Notes under the pieces: model-generated
Seen by the model: only the letters and a program-made list of their open reading frames with translations
The model's database searches: none
Told to the model about the DNA's origin: nothing
Assembly (NCBI RefSeq): GCF_014204415.1
Contig: NZ_JACHLE010000009.1
Coordinates: forward strand, 1-33,500
Source of the DNA: Chryseobacterium defluvii
Lineage (GTDB): Bacteria > Bacteroidota > Bacteroidia > Flavobacteriales > Weeksellaceae
Reading direction: 5' to 3'
DNA: 33,500 bases
Made by a program: the position numbers and the translations under genes
In this document: positions 14,555-25,300 of the stretch, one piece after another
Numbering within the stretch: the first letter of the stretch is position 1
How the letters are laid out: the number at the start of each line of letters is the position of its first letter

Positions 14555-16798
14555 TTATCGTTTTTCCTTTAAGGACCAGCCGAATTTCAGACCAATAATG
14601 AAAATTACCAGCAATAGCTCTCCCAAAGCCAATAAAATATCTCCCGGAACACGCATCCATCTTAAAAAATGCATTATATCCGTTTGCATAAATTCCGCGG
14701 AACGGGCATACCAGTAACCTTCCTTAATAGAAGCTACAGATTGCATAATTCCAATAGGTAAAAGACTGATGGTTACCATTACGAATAGTCCGATATTGGT
14801 TAACCAGAATGCCCAGCCTATCAGTTTATTATTCCATTGTCTATCAGGATACAGACCTCTCAGAACAAACATCATCAATCCAATTCCCAAAATTCCATAT
14901 ACGCCGAACAGAGCTGCATGACCATGAACGGCAGTTGTATTCAATCCCTGAATGTAATATAAAGCAATAGGCGGATTGATGGCAAATCCAAAAATTCCGG
15001 CCCCAAGAAAATTCCAGAAGCACATGGCAATGAAACAATAGATAGGCCATTTGTATGCCTGTATCCATTTTGAAGATTTAGAGAGTTGATAATTTTGATA
15101 AGCTTCATATCCTATCAAAACCAATGGTACAATTTCCAGGGCGCTGAAAGTTGCACCTAATGCCAACACTGCTGTAGGTGTTGCACTGAAATAAAGGTGA
15201 TGAAAGGTTCCCAAGATACCCCCTGCAAGGAAAATAATTGTAGAGAACAGTACGGCATTGGTTGCAGACTTAAGTTTTAATAAACCGAGCCTCGTAAAGA
15301 GGAATGCGGCAACCACTGTTGCAAAAACTTCAAAAAAGCCTTCTACCCAAAGATGAACTACCCACCATCTCCAATATTCTGCAATAGCCATATGCGTTTG
15401 CCGCCCATACATCAGGCCTGCACCATAAAACATGGCAATAGCTACGGATGAAAGCGTGAATAGAGTCAACAGATGGCGGTCTCCGTCTTTTCGTTTCAAA
15501 GCAGGAAGCAGCGCTCTTATCATCAGAACGAGCCAAAGAATTAATCCGACCAGTAATAATATCTGCCAGATTCTCCCCAGCTCAACATATTCATACCCCT
15601 GATGGCCCCAAAGGAAATTATCTACAAGCCCGAGTTTCTGCATTACACCCAACCATTGCCCGGTTAAAGATCCTAAAACAACAATCAGCAGAGCTCCAAA
15701 TAATACATTTACTCCCAGTTTCTGATATTTTGGCTCATATCCGGAAACAGCCGGAGCAATATAAAGCCCCGTTGCCAGCCATGAAGTTGCTATCCAGAAT
15801 ATGGCTAACTGAACATGCCAGCTTCTGGAGACAGACTGTGGTAAGAACTGATCTAAAGGAATTCCGTAAAATCCGCTTCCCTCCACTCCGTAATGAGCAG
15901 TAATAACTCCTGCAAGCATTTGTACCAAAATGAGTAACGCTACCACCCATATGTATTTTAATGTGGCCTTCATAGAAGGTGTCGGCTTCATATTTCTTAA
16001 CGGATCTTCCAGCGGAAGCATCTCATTGACTTCTTCCTCTTTGTTTCTGGCATGATAGAATACCAGTAGTCCTATACACGCTAATAACATTAATATGCTG
16101 AATCCGGACCAGAGATGTAATGACGGGGGAGGAGTATTTCCTATAGATTCGTCGTGGGGCCAGTTGTTAGTATATGTTACATCATCTTCCGGCCTTTCCG
16201 TAATACATACCCATGAGCTCCACGCAAAAAAGGCATTCATCTTTGCCATTCTTTCAACATCTTTAATGGTGTTGACCGGAATTGCGTACTGATCACGGAG
16301 TTTTGCCATCGAAGGATCATTCATGAATAATTTAGAATAGTATTGTGCAAGCTGTTCCTGAACTTTTGCTCTTTCGGGTGAGAGAACAATCTCATTTTTT
16401 TTCTCGTTGAATGTGTTTGTACGCATCTCCTTTTTCAGTAATACCTGATATTTTGCCTGTTCATCATCAGAGAGCTGTTTATATATTTTTCCGTCTTTTT
16501 TTGCGAGCTCGTCCAACAGTAGAAGAGATTCGCGGTGAAGGTAATCTGCTGTCCAGTCCGGAGCAATATAGGCACCATGTCCCCATATGCTTCCTACTGT
16601 CTGGCCTCCGATAGACTGCCATACGTTTTGCCCGTCTTTGATATCCTGTCCTGTTGCCACTACGGTTCCGTTCGTTGTAACTACTTTGTCTGGAATCGGG
16701 GGGATTTTCCGGTATATTTCCGCTCCATAAAATATAAGAACTGCAAAAGAAATTGCAATGACAGCTGCAAGCCATCTCCAAAGTTTTTTAGGTGTCAT
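14555..16798 (-). CDS. norZ: Quinol-dependent nitric oxide reductase
   Basis: A single-subunit quinol-type NO reductase (qNOR) of 747 residues, the usual length for this family. It reduces 2 NO to N2O in the cytoplasmic membrane using menaquinol. Residues 1-30 contain the first membrane helix, and about 35-215 the periplasmic domain with DGQNVWQSIGGQTVGSIWGHG, the fused NorC-like part that in qNOR lacks heme c. From about 220 there are 12-13 membrane helices homologous to NorB, with HVQLAIFWIATSWLATGLYI (heme ligand helix near residue 327), EGFFEVFATVVAAF, the His pair in GTFHHLYFSATP (about 532-533) and AVHGHAALFGVYGI (about 620). These His residues form the heme b, heme b3 and FeB sites. 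It is the last gene of the NO-defence cluster, 18 bp after the Fe-S repair gene, so probably co-transcribed with it. The gene is also called norB in databases. Confidence 0.95.
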   Translation of the reverse strand: MTPKKLWRWLAAVIAISFAVLIFYGAEIYRKIPPIPDKVVTTNGTVVATGQDIKDGQNVWQSIGGQTVGSIWGHGAYIAPDWTADYLHRESLLLLDELAKKDGKIYKQLSDDEQAKYQVLLKKEMRTNTFNEKKNEIVLSPERAKVQEQLAQYYSKLFMNDPSMAKLRDQYAIPVNTIKDVERMAKMNAFFAWSSWVCITERPEDDVTYTNNWPHDESIGNTPPPSLHLWSGFSILMLLACIGLLVFYHARNKEEEVNEMLPLEDPLRNMKPTPSMKATLKYIWVVALLILVQMLAGVITAHYGVEGSGFYGIPLDQFLPQSVSRSWHVQLAIFWIATSWLATGLYIAPAVSGYEPKYQKLGVNVLFGALLIVVLGSLTGQWLGVMQKLGLVDNFLWGHQGYEYVELGRIWQILLLVGLILWLVLMIRALLPALKRKDGDRHLLTLFTLSSVAIAMFYGAGLMYGRQTHMAIAEYWRWWVVHLWVEGFFEVFATVVAAFLFTRLGLLKLKSATNAVLFSTIIFLAGGILGTFHHLYFSATPTAVLALGATFSALEIVPLVLIGYEAYQNYQLSKSSKWIQAYKWPIYCFIAMCFWNFLGAGIFGFAINPPIALYYIQGLNTTAVHGHAALFGVYGILGIGLMMFVLRGLYPDRQWNNKLIGWAFWLTNIGLFVMVTISLLPIGIMQSVASIKEGYWYARSAEFMQTDIMHFLRWMRVPGDILLALGELLLVIFIIGLKFGWSLKEKR

Positions 16799-16816
16799 TT
16801 TAAATTAGTTTTATGG

Positions 16817-17536
16817 TTAAATTGTCAATTCTTTTTCCATTTTTATGGCTTTCGGAAAAAGGATATTGTTTTCCAGGTGGATGTGTTGATGCAGGTTGTT
16901 TTCAAAATCCCGGAGCATTGCAAAGGCAGCTTTATAGGTATTGCAGGCACCGGCAGGTGGAAGGTATTCGTTGGTGATTTCCGCTATTTTCCTGAAACGT
17001 TCTCCTTCCGTTGTATGTTCATGTTTCATCATATTTACCGGATTTTCAACTGTACCGAAAACTGTTTTCGGAATTGTATTTCCTGAAATTTTAGCTTTTA
17101 CCATATTTTTTATAAAAGGAAAGAGAATGAGCTCTTCTTTTTTCATATGGGCGGCTAGGTCGCGGGCAGATTCATTAAACAAGTCCCGGATTTCAAATAA
17201 TTCAGGGTGTACATTTCCATGAACTTTGCATAGTTTGTCCAGAAAAGCCTCCAAAACCGGAGTTTTTTCTTCCACATAGCGGTGATGTGTTTTCTCCACA
17301 TAATCTGTTAACAGGTCTGGCGGCCAACTGTTAAAGTCTATTGAAGCTCCTTCATTTTCCGGAAGGGCTTCCAGCTCTTTGTAAATTTCTTCGGGATTGA
17401 TTTTTTTGCGGTCACACGCTTCTTCTATTGTTCTTCCGCCTTTGCAGCAGAAATCAATGGCATGTCTTTTAAAAATTGCAGCGGCTCTGAAGTCTTCCGC
17501 TACAATATTTCCTATAAGATCTGTTTTTATATTCAT
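16817..17536 (-). CDS. ric: Iron-sulfur cluster repair di-iron protein (RIC/ScdA/YtfE)
   Basis: A 239-residue cytoplasmic di-iron protein that helps restore Fe-S clusters damaged by NO or oxidants. Residues 1-55 are the ScdA_N/DUF542 domain with the hallmark DFCCKGGRTIEEAC. Residues about 80-235 are a hemerythrin-like bundle with iron ligands in EKTHHRYVEE, DLAAHMKKEE, MMKHEHTTEG and HQHIHLENNILFP. Length and motif order match the family. It lies 18 bp upstream of the NO reductase in the same orientation, a pairing widespread in NO-stress regulons. An identical 24-bp AT-rich element found also before the membrane-protein gene lies 17-41 bp upstream of the ATG, suggesting common control. Confidence 0.93.
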   Translation of the reverse strand: MNIKTDLIGNIVAEDFRAAAIFKRHAIDFCCKGGRTIEEACDRKKINPEEIYKELEALPENEGASIDFNSWPPDLLTDYVEKTHHRYVEEKTPVLEAFLDKLCKVHGNVHPELFEIRDLFNESARDLAAHMKKEELILFPFIKNMVKAKISGNTIPKTVFGTVENPVNMMKHEHTTEGERFRKIAEITNEYLPPAGACNTYKAAFAMLRDFENNLHQHIHLENNILFPKAIKMEKELTI

Positions 17537-17553
17537 AATATAATACTTTTTTG

Positions 17554-17577
17554 TCTTTTATTATTTTAAATTTTTTT
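17554..17577 (-). promoter_or_regulatory. Shared 24-bp upstream element, copy 1 (ric)
   Basis: Plus-strand TCTTTTATTATTTTAAA followed by seven T. The same 24 bases occur at 18165-18188 upstream of the next gene of the cluster. On the minus strand the element carries AAAAGA half-sites like those of the inverted repeat before the regulator gene. It is proposed as an operator or promoter element for the Rrf2 regulator. Confidence 0.55.
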
Positions 17578-17675
17578 GTTTTTTCGGTTGGGGTATGCAG
17601 ATAGTAATAACGCTGTAAACAGAATGGGGATAAATAAAAATATTTTTCGTAATATTTTATTAGCAGGTGTGGATT

Positions 17676-18137
17676 TTAATATACCCAGTATCCATTTTTT
17701 TTGGTTTTAAACTGTAAAATAATTGAAAGAATCAGAATAACTGCTTTTGCTGATTCTGCATAAATAAAATAGTTGTGTAATTCTGACGGGGGAATGGGTT
17801 TTCCGTTGGAAAGCAAGTCTACACGTACATTCAGTACCGGAAGCATCCAGAAGTTTTCTACGATCAGGATAAGAAAAAAAACAATAATCAAAACGAAATC
17901 AAGCTTTGTATAGCTTTTTTTTCTTAGGAGCATACATATCAAAATTAATATCAGGAGTACTGCCTGTATCCTGGTAGATATTCCAAACATAAGTTTCCCT
18001 AATTTCAATGCTATAGGAAGTGTCATTCCCTGAACTTGAAATTTCATTGGCGTTTCAAGAAAACTGATCGTAATGAACATCCCGGCCATCAGGGAGAGAA
18101 GCATCATTACAAGAGGGTTTTTGGGGGTGAGTTTCAT
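17676..18137 (-). CDS. Four-helix membrane protein in the NO cluster
   Basis: A 153-residue integral membrane protein with about four hydrophobic segments: residues 8-26 (PLVMMLLSLMAGMFITISFL), 56-70 (AVLLILILICMLL), 77-95 (FVLIIVFFLILIVENFWML) and 125-143 (AKAVILILSIILQF). A conserved-looking loop, ETPMKFQVQGMTLPIALKLG, lies between the first two. No heme- or metal-binding motif stands out. Layout recalls small DUF4149-like proteins, but I cannot confirm this. It sits between the Rrf2 regulator and the Fe-S repair gene, all on the same strand, with the 24-bp element just upstream, so it is probably NO-induced. Its job is unknown; a role in NO tolerance is inferred from neighbours only. Confidence 0.75.
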   Translation of the reverse strand: MKLTPKNPLVMMLLSLMAGMFITISFLETPMKFQVQGMTLPIALKLGKLMFGISTRIQAVLLILILICMLLRKKSYTKLDFVLIIVFFLILIVENFWMLPVLNVRVDLLSNGKPIPPSELHNYFIYAESAKAVILILSIILQFKTKKNGYWVY

Positions 18138-18164
18138 TTTATTTAAGATATTAATACCTTTTTA

Positions 18165-18188
18165 TCTTTTATTATTTTAAATTTTTTT
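18165..18188 (-). promoter_or_regulatory. Shared 24-bp upstream element, copy 2
   Basis: Identical to 17554-17577 and placed 27 bp before the ATG of the membrane-protein gene, overlapping the stop codon of the Rrf2 gene. Nearby AAGAT (about 18145) and ATCTT (about 18164) form a loose inverted repeat with half-sites like the classical NsrR box. Confidence 0.55.
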
Positions 18189-18618
18189 ATCTTTTAAGAT
18201 AAGTAAGCTGTAAATCCAGATTATCAACAAACATTTGTATTTTAGACTGTTCCAGCATTTCCCGGATATTATTTCTGATATTTTTAAACTGATCATGAAT
18301 AGGGCAGGGATGGGTTTCCGAACACTGTTCCAGTCCTAATCCGCAACCTGAAAATAATTTGTCGCCATCAATTTCCCTTACGATATCCGCAATCGTAAGA
18401 TCCAGATTCTTGTTATCCATATAAAATCCTCCGTTAGGTCCTTTTACAGAATGTACAAATCCTTTCCGGCTAAGATCCTGCAGTATTTTTGCGATAAAGT
18501 ATTCCGGCGAACCAATTCCTTTTGATATATCCTTAATTCCAATCCTGTCGCCGTTTTTTGACTGCTGGGCAATATAGATTAAGGCTCTTAAGGCATATTC
18601 ACAAGTTTTGGAAAACAT
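18187..18618 (-). CDS. Rrf2-family regulator, NsrR-like NO sensor
   Basis: A 143-residue transcription factor. I start it at the ATG at 18618 (MFSKTCEYALRALIYIAQQ), the standard Rrf2 beginning, rather than at the TTG ten codons upstream, which lies inside the promoter. Residues 1-65 are the winged helix-turn-helix (IGIKDISKGIGSPEYFIAKI, then KGPNGGFYM, the wing). Residues 92-107 hold three cysteines, CGLGLEQCSETHPC, spaced C-x6-C-x5-C, the ligand pattern for the Fe-S cluster of NsrR, which binds NO and releases DNA. It is the first gene of the cluster containing ric and the NO reductase, a strong hint that it represses them until NO appears. An inverted repeat in its own promoter suggests self-repression. 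The Rrf2 family is certain; the NO-sensing role is inferred. Confidence 0.9.
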   Translation of the reverse strand: MFSKTCEYALRALIYIAQQSKNGDRIGIKDISKGIGSPEYFIAKILQDLSRKGFVHSVKGPNGGFYMDNKNLDLTIADIVREIDGDKLFSGCGLGLEQCSETHPCPIHDQFKNIRNNIREMLEQSKIQMFVDNLDLQLTYLKR

Positions 18619-18637
18619 TCTTTCTGTAATTACTTTA

Positions 18638-18645
18638 CAAAGATA
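18638..18645 (-). promoter_or_regulatory. -7 box of the Rrf2 gene
   Basis: TATCTTTG on the minus strand fits the Bacteroidetes consensus TAnnTTTG and lies about 20 bases before the ATG at 18618. Its position argues against translation from the TTG at 18648. Confidence 0.6.
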
Positions 18646-18656
18646 CAATTTTTTCT

Positions 18657-18684
18657 AAATAAAAGATAAAATTGTCTTTTATTT
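18657..18684. promoter_or_regulatory. Inverted-repeat operator before the Rrf2 gene
   Basis: AAATAAAAGA (18657-18666), 8-bp spacer TAAAATTG, TCTTTTATTT (18675-18684): a perfect 10-bp inverted repeat just upstream of the -7 box, where a repressor would block RNA polymerase. The TCTTTTATT half-site recurs in the 24-bp elements at 17554 and 18165. Confidence 0.6.
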
Positions 18685-18738
18685 TTATCTGGTTTTAATT
18701 TATCAATCTACTAGGTTCCTATTGAGTTGGCATAAAAA

Positions 18739-18759
18739 AGCTCTCTTAAAAAGAGAGCT
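18739..18759 (-). terminator. Intrinsic terminator after the DUF4279 gene
   Basis: AGCTCTCTT (18739-18747), loop AAA, AAGAGAGCT (18751-18759), followed on the minus strand by TTTTTT. It lies about 57 bp after the minus-strand DUF4279 gene and ends the RHS transcript unit. Confidence 0.85.
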
Positions 18760-18815
18760 AAATGTTGATTTTTAGTTAGTAATCCAAGCTGGGTTAAAAG
18801 AGACACATGGATTTT

Positions 18816-19238
18816 TTATTCTTCATTTAAAGGAGGATAGTAAATGTCAACATCAAATTCTGCATCTACGTCTTTTATAAAAGCGTTATATCTTTTATCG
18901 AAATGTATCCAAGGAACATTTTCTTCACGATTATTTAGAAACAAAGCACAAGAAAATTCGCAATAATATTTTTTAGAATATTCCTTTAATATAGAAATTT
19001 TAGGTTCCAGTACGTCTAAAATTTTATTCATTTGCTCTTCAAAATCATCCTTATTTCCATATGGAGCTCCATATACCCAACCATTCTTTTTTGATGGTCT
19101 TGGAATCTTTTGATTTATTCGTTTTCCTTTACTATACATCTTATAGGGAACCAAATTTAAAGATTGTGATATATCTGCATCTGTTATATCTTCATAATCC
19201 CAGATGCTAAACCGTAAGTTCAAATCATTTTTTATCAT
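18816..19238 (-). CDS. DUF4279-type protein, likely RHS immunity
   Basis: A 140-residue soluble protein. The order of features fits DUF4279: an N-terminal strand (LRFSIWDYEDITDADISQSL), a Lys/Gly-rich stretch (YSKGKRINQK) then GWVYGAP, a helix with EEQMNKILDVLEPKISILKE and an acidic end DAEFDVDIYYPP. DUF4279 proteins are common next to polymorphic toxins and are treated as immunity proteins. Here the gene stands 110 bp behind the 2200-residue RHS gene on the same strand and ahead of a strong terminator, so it is the natural candidate to neutralise the toxin end of that protein. The family call is from pattern memory; the immunity role is inferred. Confidence 0.75.
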   Translation of the reverse strand: MIKNDLNLRFSIWDYEDITDADISQSLNLVPYKMYSKGKRINQKIPRPSKKNGWVYGAPYGNKDDFEEQMNKILDVLEPKISILKEYSKKYYCEFSCALFLNNREENVPWIHFDKRYNAFIKDVDAEFDVDIYYPPLNEE

Positions 19239-19348
19239 TATAGTTCTTGTCTTTCAAAAATGGGTTGAAGATTAACAGTTTCCATCATTAGTAAAGGCAT
19301 TGCTCGACTCGACGCCCAATCCAAAAATTTATAATATATTAATATGCC

Positions 19349-22300
19349 TTATTTCAAATAATTAAAAAATCTTGTCAAGTCACCTCCCTTGTACAATGAT
19401 TTATTTTGATAAATTTTTTCAAAAGTTGATGATGGGTATAAAATGTTGATAATATTTTGTCCTGCTCTGGAAATCCAATCGTTAAAATAACGATAAGTAT
19501 TATAATAAACACTTGTTACTCTGGTTCCATCATCATGATAATCAAGCTGTTTTGAGGATTCGACAATTGTGATTAAACTCTTCTGTAATACCCATTTCGT
19601 TTTCCCCCATATTGTTGTAATATATACGTTTTCAACTTTTACTGTACCTGAAGGCGTAACGGTACTAACTATAACTTGTGTAGTCTTTTCAACTAAAGCT
19701 TCTTGGGGAACCTGAATATATTTATCTTTTTGCCTGTCAGATAATTTTTCATATTCAGAATCAGAAACTTCCATATCTGTGCTAAAGGACTTATGCAACG
19801 CATGATTTAATCCGGCAACAATTCCTCCCTGTATAAATCCTTTAAAGAAATTTCCTCCGGAGAGCTCTGCGCCAATACCCCCGCTTAAAGCACCAAAAGC
19901 AATCATCCCAACAGTACTTTGTGCATTGGCTGTTCCAATCATTTTTTCCCAACCGGATGAAGCTAAACTTCCTAATGCCCCGGAAACAAATCCCTGAAAA
20001 AACCCGGAACCATTTCCGCTTACCAAAGAAAAGAATCCCTGGCTTACGCCGTGTAATCCGGCTCGTGTAAGAAATTCTCCTACTCCTTTAAGTTTACCCA
20101 GTATGTTACCTGCCTTAAACATTTCGCCGATGCCGAAAGTAGCTGCACTACTAATTCCTCCAATAATTACCGATTTGGCAAAATCTACAACATTCCATTG
20201 GCGTAAACTTCCCGTAGTTACCAAAACCGCCAAGGTATAACTTGCTCCACCAATAATAAGGCCGATAACAATGGCTGTCCCTATTGAAATAGGATCTTCG
20301 CCATTTCTGTCCCAACCTATCAAAGGATTGTTAGTGACGTATCCGTATTTGTTATAGCTTTGTGTATTTTCAGGATCACTTATGTTTTCATCCGCATTTA
20401 AAAATCTTCTTAATAACGGATCGTACAGCCTTCCGTTCATATGGATGAGTGCTACATCCAAAAGGTGTTCGTGTGAGGTGTAACCTCTGTCAATAAGCAA
20501 TGTAGCATTGGCTATTGCATCCTGGCCAACGAGCACGGGATTGTTTCCTGTTTTCAGATGTGTAAAATTCCCCCACGCATCATAATGCCTTATTTCCAGT
20601 GCATCTCCCGCCTCATTGCTTATTGCCAGTATACTTCCCAGATAATCTTTATGCAAAAATTTGTAAGAGCCGCTGCTCTCGGTAAAGTCTTTCAAATATA
20701 CAATATCTGATTCGTACGGACTTCCTCCGATATAGATGATATGTTTTTCAGCCCCTGTTACTTTGTTTCGTACCACTTCCATGCTTGTGTCTTCACTGTA
20801 GTACTTAATCATATTCGCATCCGTATTGGCAGCAAAATTCCCATCATAATACATGACACGCCTGGTTTCTCCCAATCCGTATTCAAAAGCATAATCGCCT
20901 TGTGTTCCGTCAATTTTTATAGGGTCGTTATTTTCATTGTACGTTATCGTCTGTAATAGTTTGCTATTACCACTATAATCGTAGTATTGCTGTCCCGAAA
21001 TATTCAGTTTTGTCTCAATAGGCCTGTAAACCGACATGGATGTGGCATACGTCATTTTACCTACCTGATAATTATTGGCAATACGTCCTTTTTCATCATA
21101 ATCATTCTTGTGCATATTCCCGGTAATTGGGTCTGTCCAGCTTGTAAGCCTGTTCAAAGGCAGATTGTCTTCGTCATAATGAAACTGTTCGTCAATTCCC
21201 AAAACATAATCATGGCGGCTGTTCAGTTCGTTTTTTGCAGCATTGAACGAATAATCCGTATTTACGAAAATACCTTTGGTGCTGCTGTGTTTAATGTTGG
21301 TTAAGAAACCAAAAGCATCATATGAATTAACAACCTGTGAAGCACCGAGCCTGGCGGTCAATACCTGCCCTTTGGCATTGGAAGCCTGCGATTCCCATAA
21401 AAGCTTTCCGGTATATTTTTCTTTTGCCTGGTACAAAGAACCATCCCAAGGTCTGTAAAAGTTTTCAATCTGAACAACTGTGCTTACACCGTTTGATACT
21501 ATTTCTTTCTTATAACTTTTTACATTTCCATAGGCATCATACATTGTATCCCAATTACGGTATTCTCTTCCTTCCGCATAATCTGTAGAGCCCCACAATC
21601 TCCCATCCTGATGATACCCGTAAAGGGTGGCGTAGTTTTTACCATTGGACGTTCCGGACTTTCCGGTTATTTGTCCTTTAGCATTATACGTAAAAGAATA
21701 TGTTTTATTTGTAGATGTGTTGTCACTGGATTTTTCATTTACATAATCCAATAAGCCATTGGATTTATAAAAATATTCTTTGTATCCTTTAGGACTCGTT
21801 TCTTTTTTTGGTAAGCCATTACTGTAATATTCATATAAGTATTTCCCGTTATTCGGATCGTGGAAAGAAGATTTTCGTCCCCATTCATCATATTCAGTTT
21901 TTACAATATTTGCCCCATACTGTGCAGAAATCTGCTGTCCGGATGCATTATATTTGAACAGTATTGTCCCGCCGTAATCTTCAGAAGATATTACATTTCC
22001 CAAAGCATCTACAGTATTCTTTTTAAAACGCCCTGTGGTTTCGTTGACTGTAACTGTTTTCCCGTTGTATATATTGGTGCTTCCGCGGCCATTAAATGCC
22101 AGACGTGAATAAGGTCTTGAGTATTCATCGTACGAAGAATAATTAATCTGAATATTGGTATCTCCTTCGAAGTAAGGTTCTGTTTCCTGTATTTTTCTGC
22201 CTGCGTCATCGTACAGTACATCGGAAACAATATATTTACCCTGTTCAGATGCTTTTACCTTTAATTTTGTATTGCGCCCGTATTTATCATAATAGGTCCA

Positions 22301-25300
22301 CTTTTCATTACCGTCCGGAGACAATACTTTTTGTATGGAACTTCCGTCATTGTATTTTAAATAAGAATAGTTTGTTGCCCCGGCAAGAGAAGAAGCACTT
22401 GATGTGAGTTTTCCCCAGTTATCATAGGTATTGGTAACCGTATTTCCAAACGGATCTTTTTCATATTTCAACATACCAAGATTGGTATAGTCATATTCAA
22501 CAGTTACATTTAAAGCGTTCGTTTTGGTTTTTACAAAACGCCCCAGACTTTCGTAAGTGCTTGATATCGTTTGTGGAGCGAAATCACCTGCACTGCTGCT
22601 CACTGTTTTGGAAAGTATATTTCCCCAATCATCATAAGTATAGGCTTCTTTAATGTATTTTGTGAGGTCCAGTGCATATTTCAGCACATAATCCATTTTT
22701 ACGCCGTCATAATGATATTCCTCTTTGGTTGTTTTTGTATCCTGATATGCCGTAACAGACTCCAGCTTTTTCCAAGGTCTTCCTATATAATAGCTGCTGC
22801 CTTCGCCTGCCGGATTATGCAAATAATCTAATGTGGATAGACTGAAAGCAAACCCCTGATCATAATTTACTGAAGTAGTGTGAGGAAGATAATAATCGGT
22901 ATAATAATCTATTGTAGTTTCTTTAAGTGTGCCAACCAGATTATCTTTTTCTTTAACGTAATTAGGAAGCTTAACCTCTCTTTGTCCTACATTGGTAATT
23001 AAATACCCTGTTTCTTTGTAAGAAATTAGATTGGTATTTGATGCATTGAGGTTTGTGGTAAAAGCTTCGGCATCGTATTTGGTTGTCCATTGTTTTATAG
23101 GTAATCCATCCAATAATGGGTCAATTTCGATACCTGTCCATATTTTAGGTGTTCCTTGGGAATAAAAATTTGTTCTTGCCATTTTCCTGAATCCGATCAT
23201 TCCTCTTCCATGAGCATGAGAAATAAGGCCTCTGTATCTATATTCCTGAATTGTATTTCCCTGTGTTAATTTTGAAACCACTTTAGTTTGTGAAAGGCGC
23301 TCAATTTCAGTATAAGGATAAAGCATGCTGTTGGTACCTTTATATAAATCAGGATTTATCCTGTCGTCCAATATTTTATATTCTATTCCCGTAGTTAATC
23401 TTCCTTGTTCAATAGATTGTAATCTTGCCCGCTCTGCTGTATCATAATACGTGTACTTCAAAAGCTGCGGACCATGGGTGATAAGCAGGAAGTTCTCCTG
23501 ATTATCAACTCTGAAGTCTCCCACAATAGGAACATACGGCTCTTCCCATGTAGAACAGTTTGCACAATCATCGTTATCCTGTGGCTGAATGTCAAAAGTT
23601 TTTACATAAGAAATTTTTCCATCACTCCCCAATCCGCGGTTTTCATAGATTTCGATACCATAAGAAGAATCTCCCTTATCGTTTGATCCGGGAAGCCAGT
23701 TCCACGATTTCACTTTTATAAAATCACCCAGCCCGTCTCTATTAATATCTTTTACAAAATAAAACTCATATTTATTCGTATGTTTAGAGCCTATGTCAAG
23801 CCTTTTAGGAAGATATTCTCCAAACTGCTGTGATGATTGTTTAGCTTCAAATCCTTTACCATTACTTAAGTAAGTATTCCATCTGTAGTCATAAATCGGT
23901 TGTGGGAAAAAGCCTCCGGTAGTGCCAATCTGCACTGTATATGGAACTAGTAGATCAGTCTTTCCGTCTCCATTTAGATCTGAAAAAATGATCCCTTCCT
24001 TATCTCCTTCCAGAGAGGATGTAGTGAAAGAAGTATTGGGTTGCAGTTTATATTTTCCATCCGGCCGTTTTACCGTTTTATATACGGCAAGAGTTCCATT
24101 TCTTACAATAGACAATTCCTGAAGTCCATCGCCATCAACATCCGTGAAACGCCCTTTGAAAAAAAGATTTTCCTGCATCGCCATTTGCAAATCATAAATA
24201 GAATCCGTATTACCTGGGTGAGGATTTATTACATAATAAGTATAATAAGGAGGATCGTGCTCCGTAATTGTACACGGATTAGGCCTTAGCTCTGAATTTT
24301 TGTTATCCGGGCAATTGGGATCAGGTATATTATGACGGGTAACATTTGTTTCTTTCACCAGTACCAATTCTGAAATCCCATCAGAATTGATATCCATTTC
24401 CTTGATGTCAGAAATATAGTCCAGAGATTCATAATATTGATCGAATGGACCATTGTGTGGCTCTGTATAGCTTTGATTATATAAACTGGATGGAATTTCT
24501 TTTGAATATTCCAGCTTCATTATATTATTCTCTAAAAAATAGGTGTCAATTTTTAAATTGCCGTTAATTTCTTTATAGTTTATTAATGCCTGTTTTTGCT
24601 TTGTTTTTCCATCTGTTGAAAGCAGGTTAGCGACTAAAGCTTTTTGGGTTAAGTCCTGAGAACTAACATTAAGTGTGCTGTAATTGGTATCTAAACCGCT
24701 TATTTTTAATTCTGTATGTGCCTGGATAGGAGGATTTATCGGTACCCACGGTCCGCAAGATGAACACCAGGGTACAGGGAAATAATATCCGTCTTTATAC
24801 GGCACAAAGTTGAGAATATCCAGCTTTCCATCTCCGTCAAAATCTCCTTTAACCGACTTATAGCTGTCCAAAGTCTCAGGAATGTAATTGGCTACACTTC
24901 CGGATATTATATTCCCATCTGCGATATTCCTTTGAAAAGTTATGGGTCTTGCCTCATCCCCCGAAACAGATTCTTTAATTCCACTTACTATTTCATATCC
25001 AATACCGTTAGATGGATAGGTATATGTTACGGTATATGTTCGGAAAAGTGAATTATTGGCAGATACTGTTATATAATCCAGTAAATTATCCCTGATGGAT
25101 TTGATGCCATTTGCATATGCAAGCTGCTTTACGGCACGGGATTTATAGAAAAAATTAATCCGGTTAAAGTTTTGACTTTGCCTTGTCTGATTTTTGCCCC
25201 ATTCAATACTCGCAATGCTAATTGTATTATTGGATTTGCTATAATTGTAGATGATAGAATTTCCAAACGGATCAATCCAATTAGTAATATTGTATTCGTG

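Noticed and set aside
16535..17086. Plus-strand ORF of 183 codons
   Set aside because: It overlaps the NO reductase and Fe-S repair genes on the other strand; its Cys- and Phe-rich translation matches no family and looks like antisense of those genes.
17628..17662. AT hairpin AAAATATT-TTTCGT-AATATTTT as terminator of the membrane-protein gene
   Set aside because: An A/T-only 8-bp stem is weak and expected by chance in this composition; not listed as a feature.
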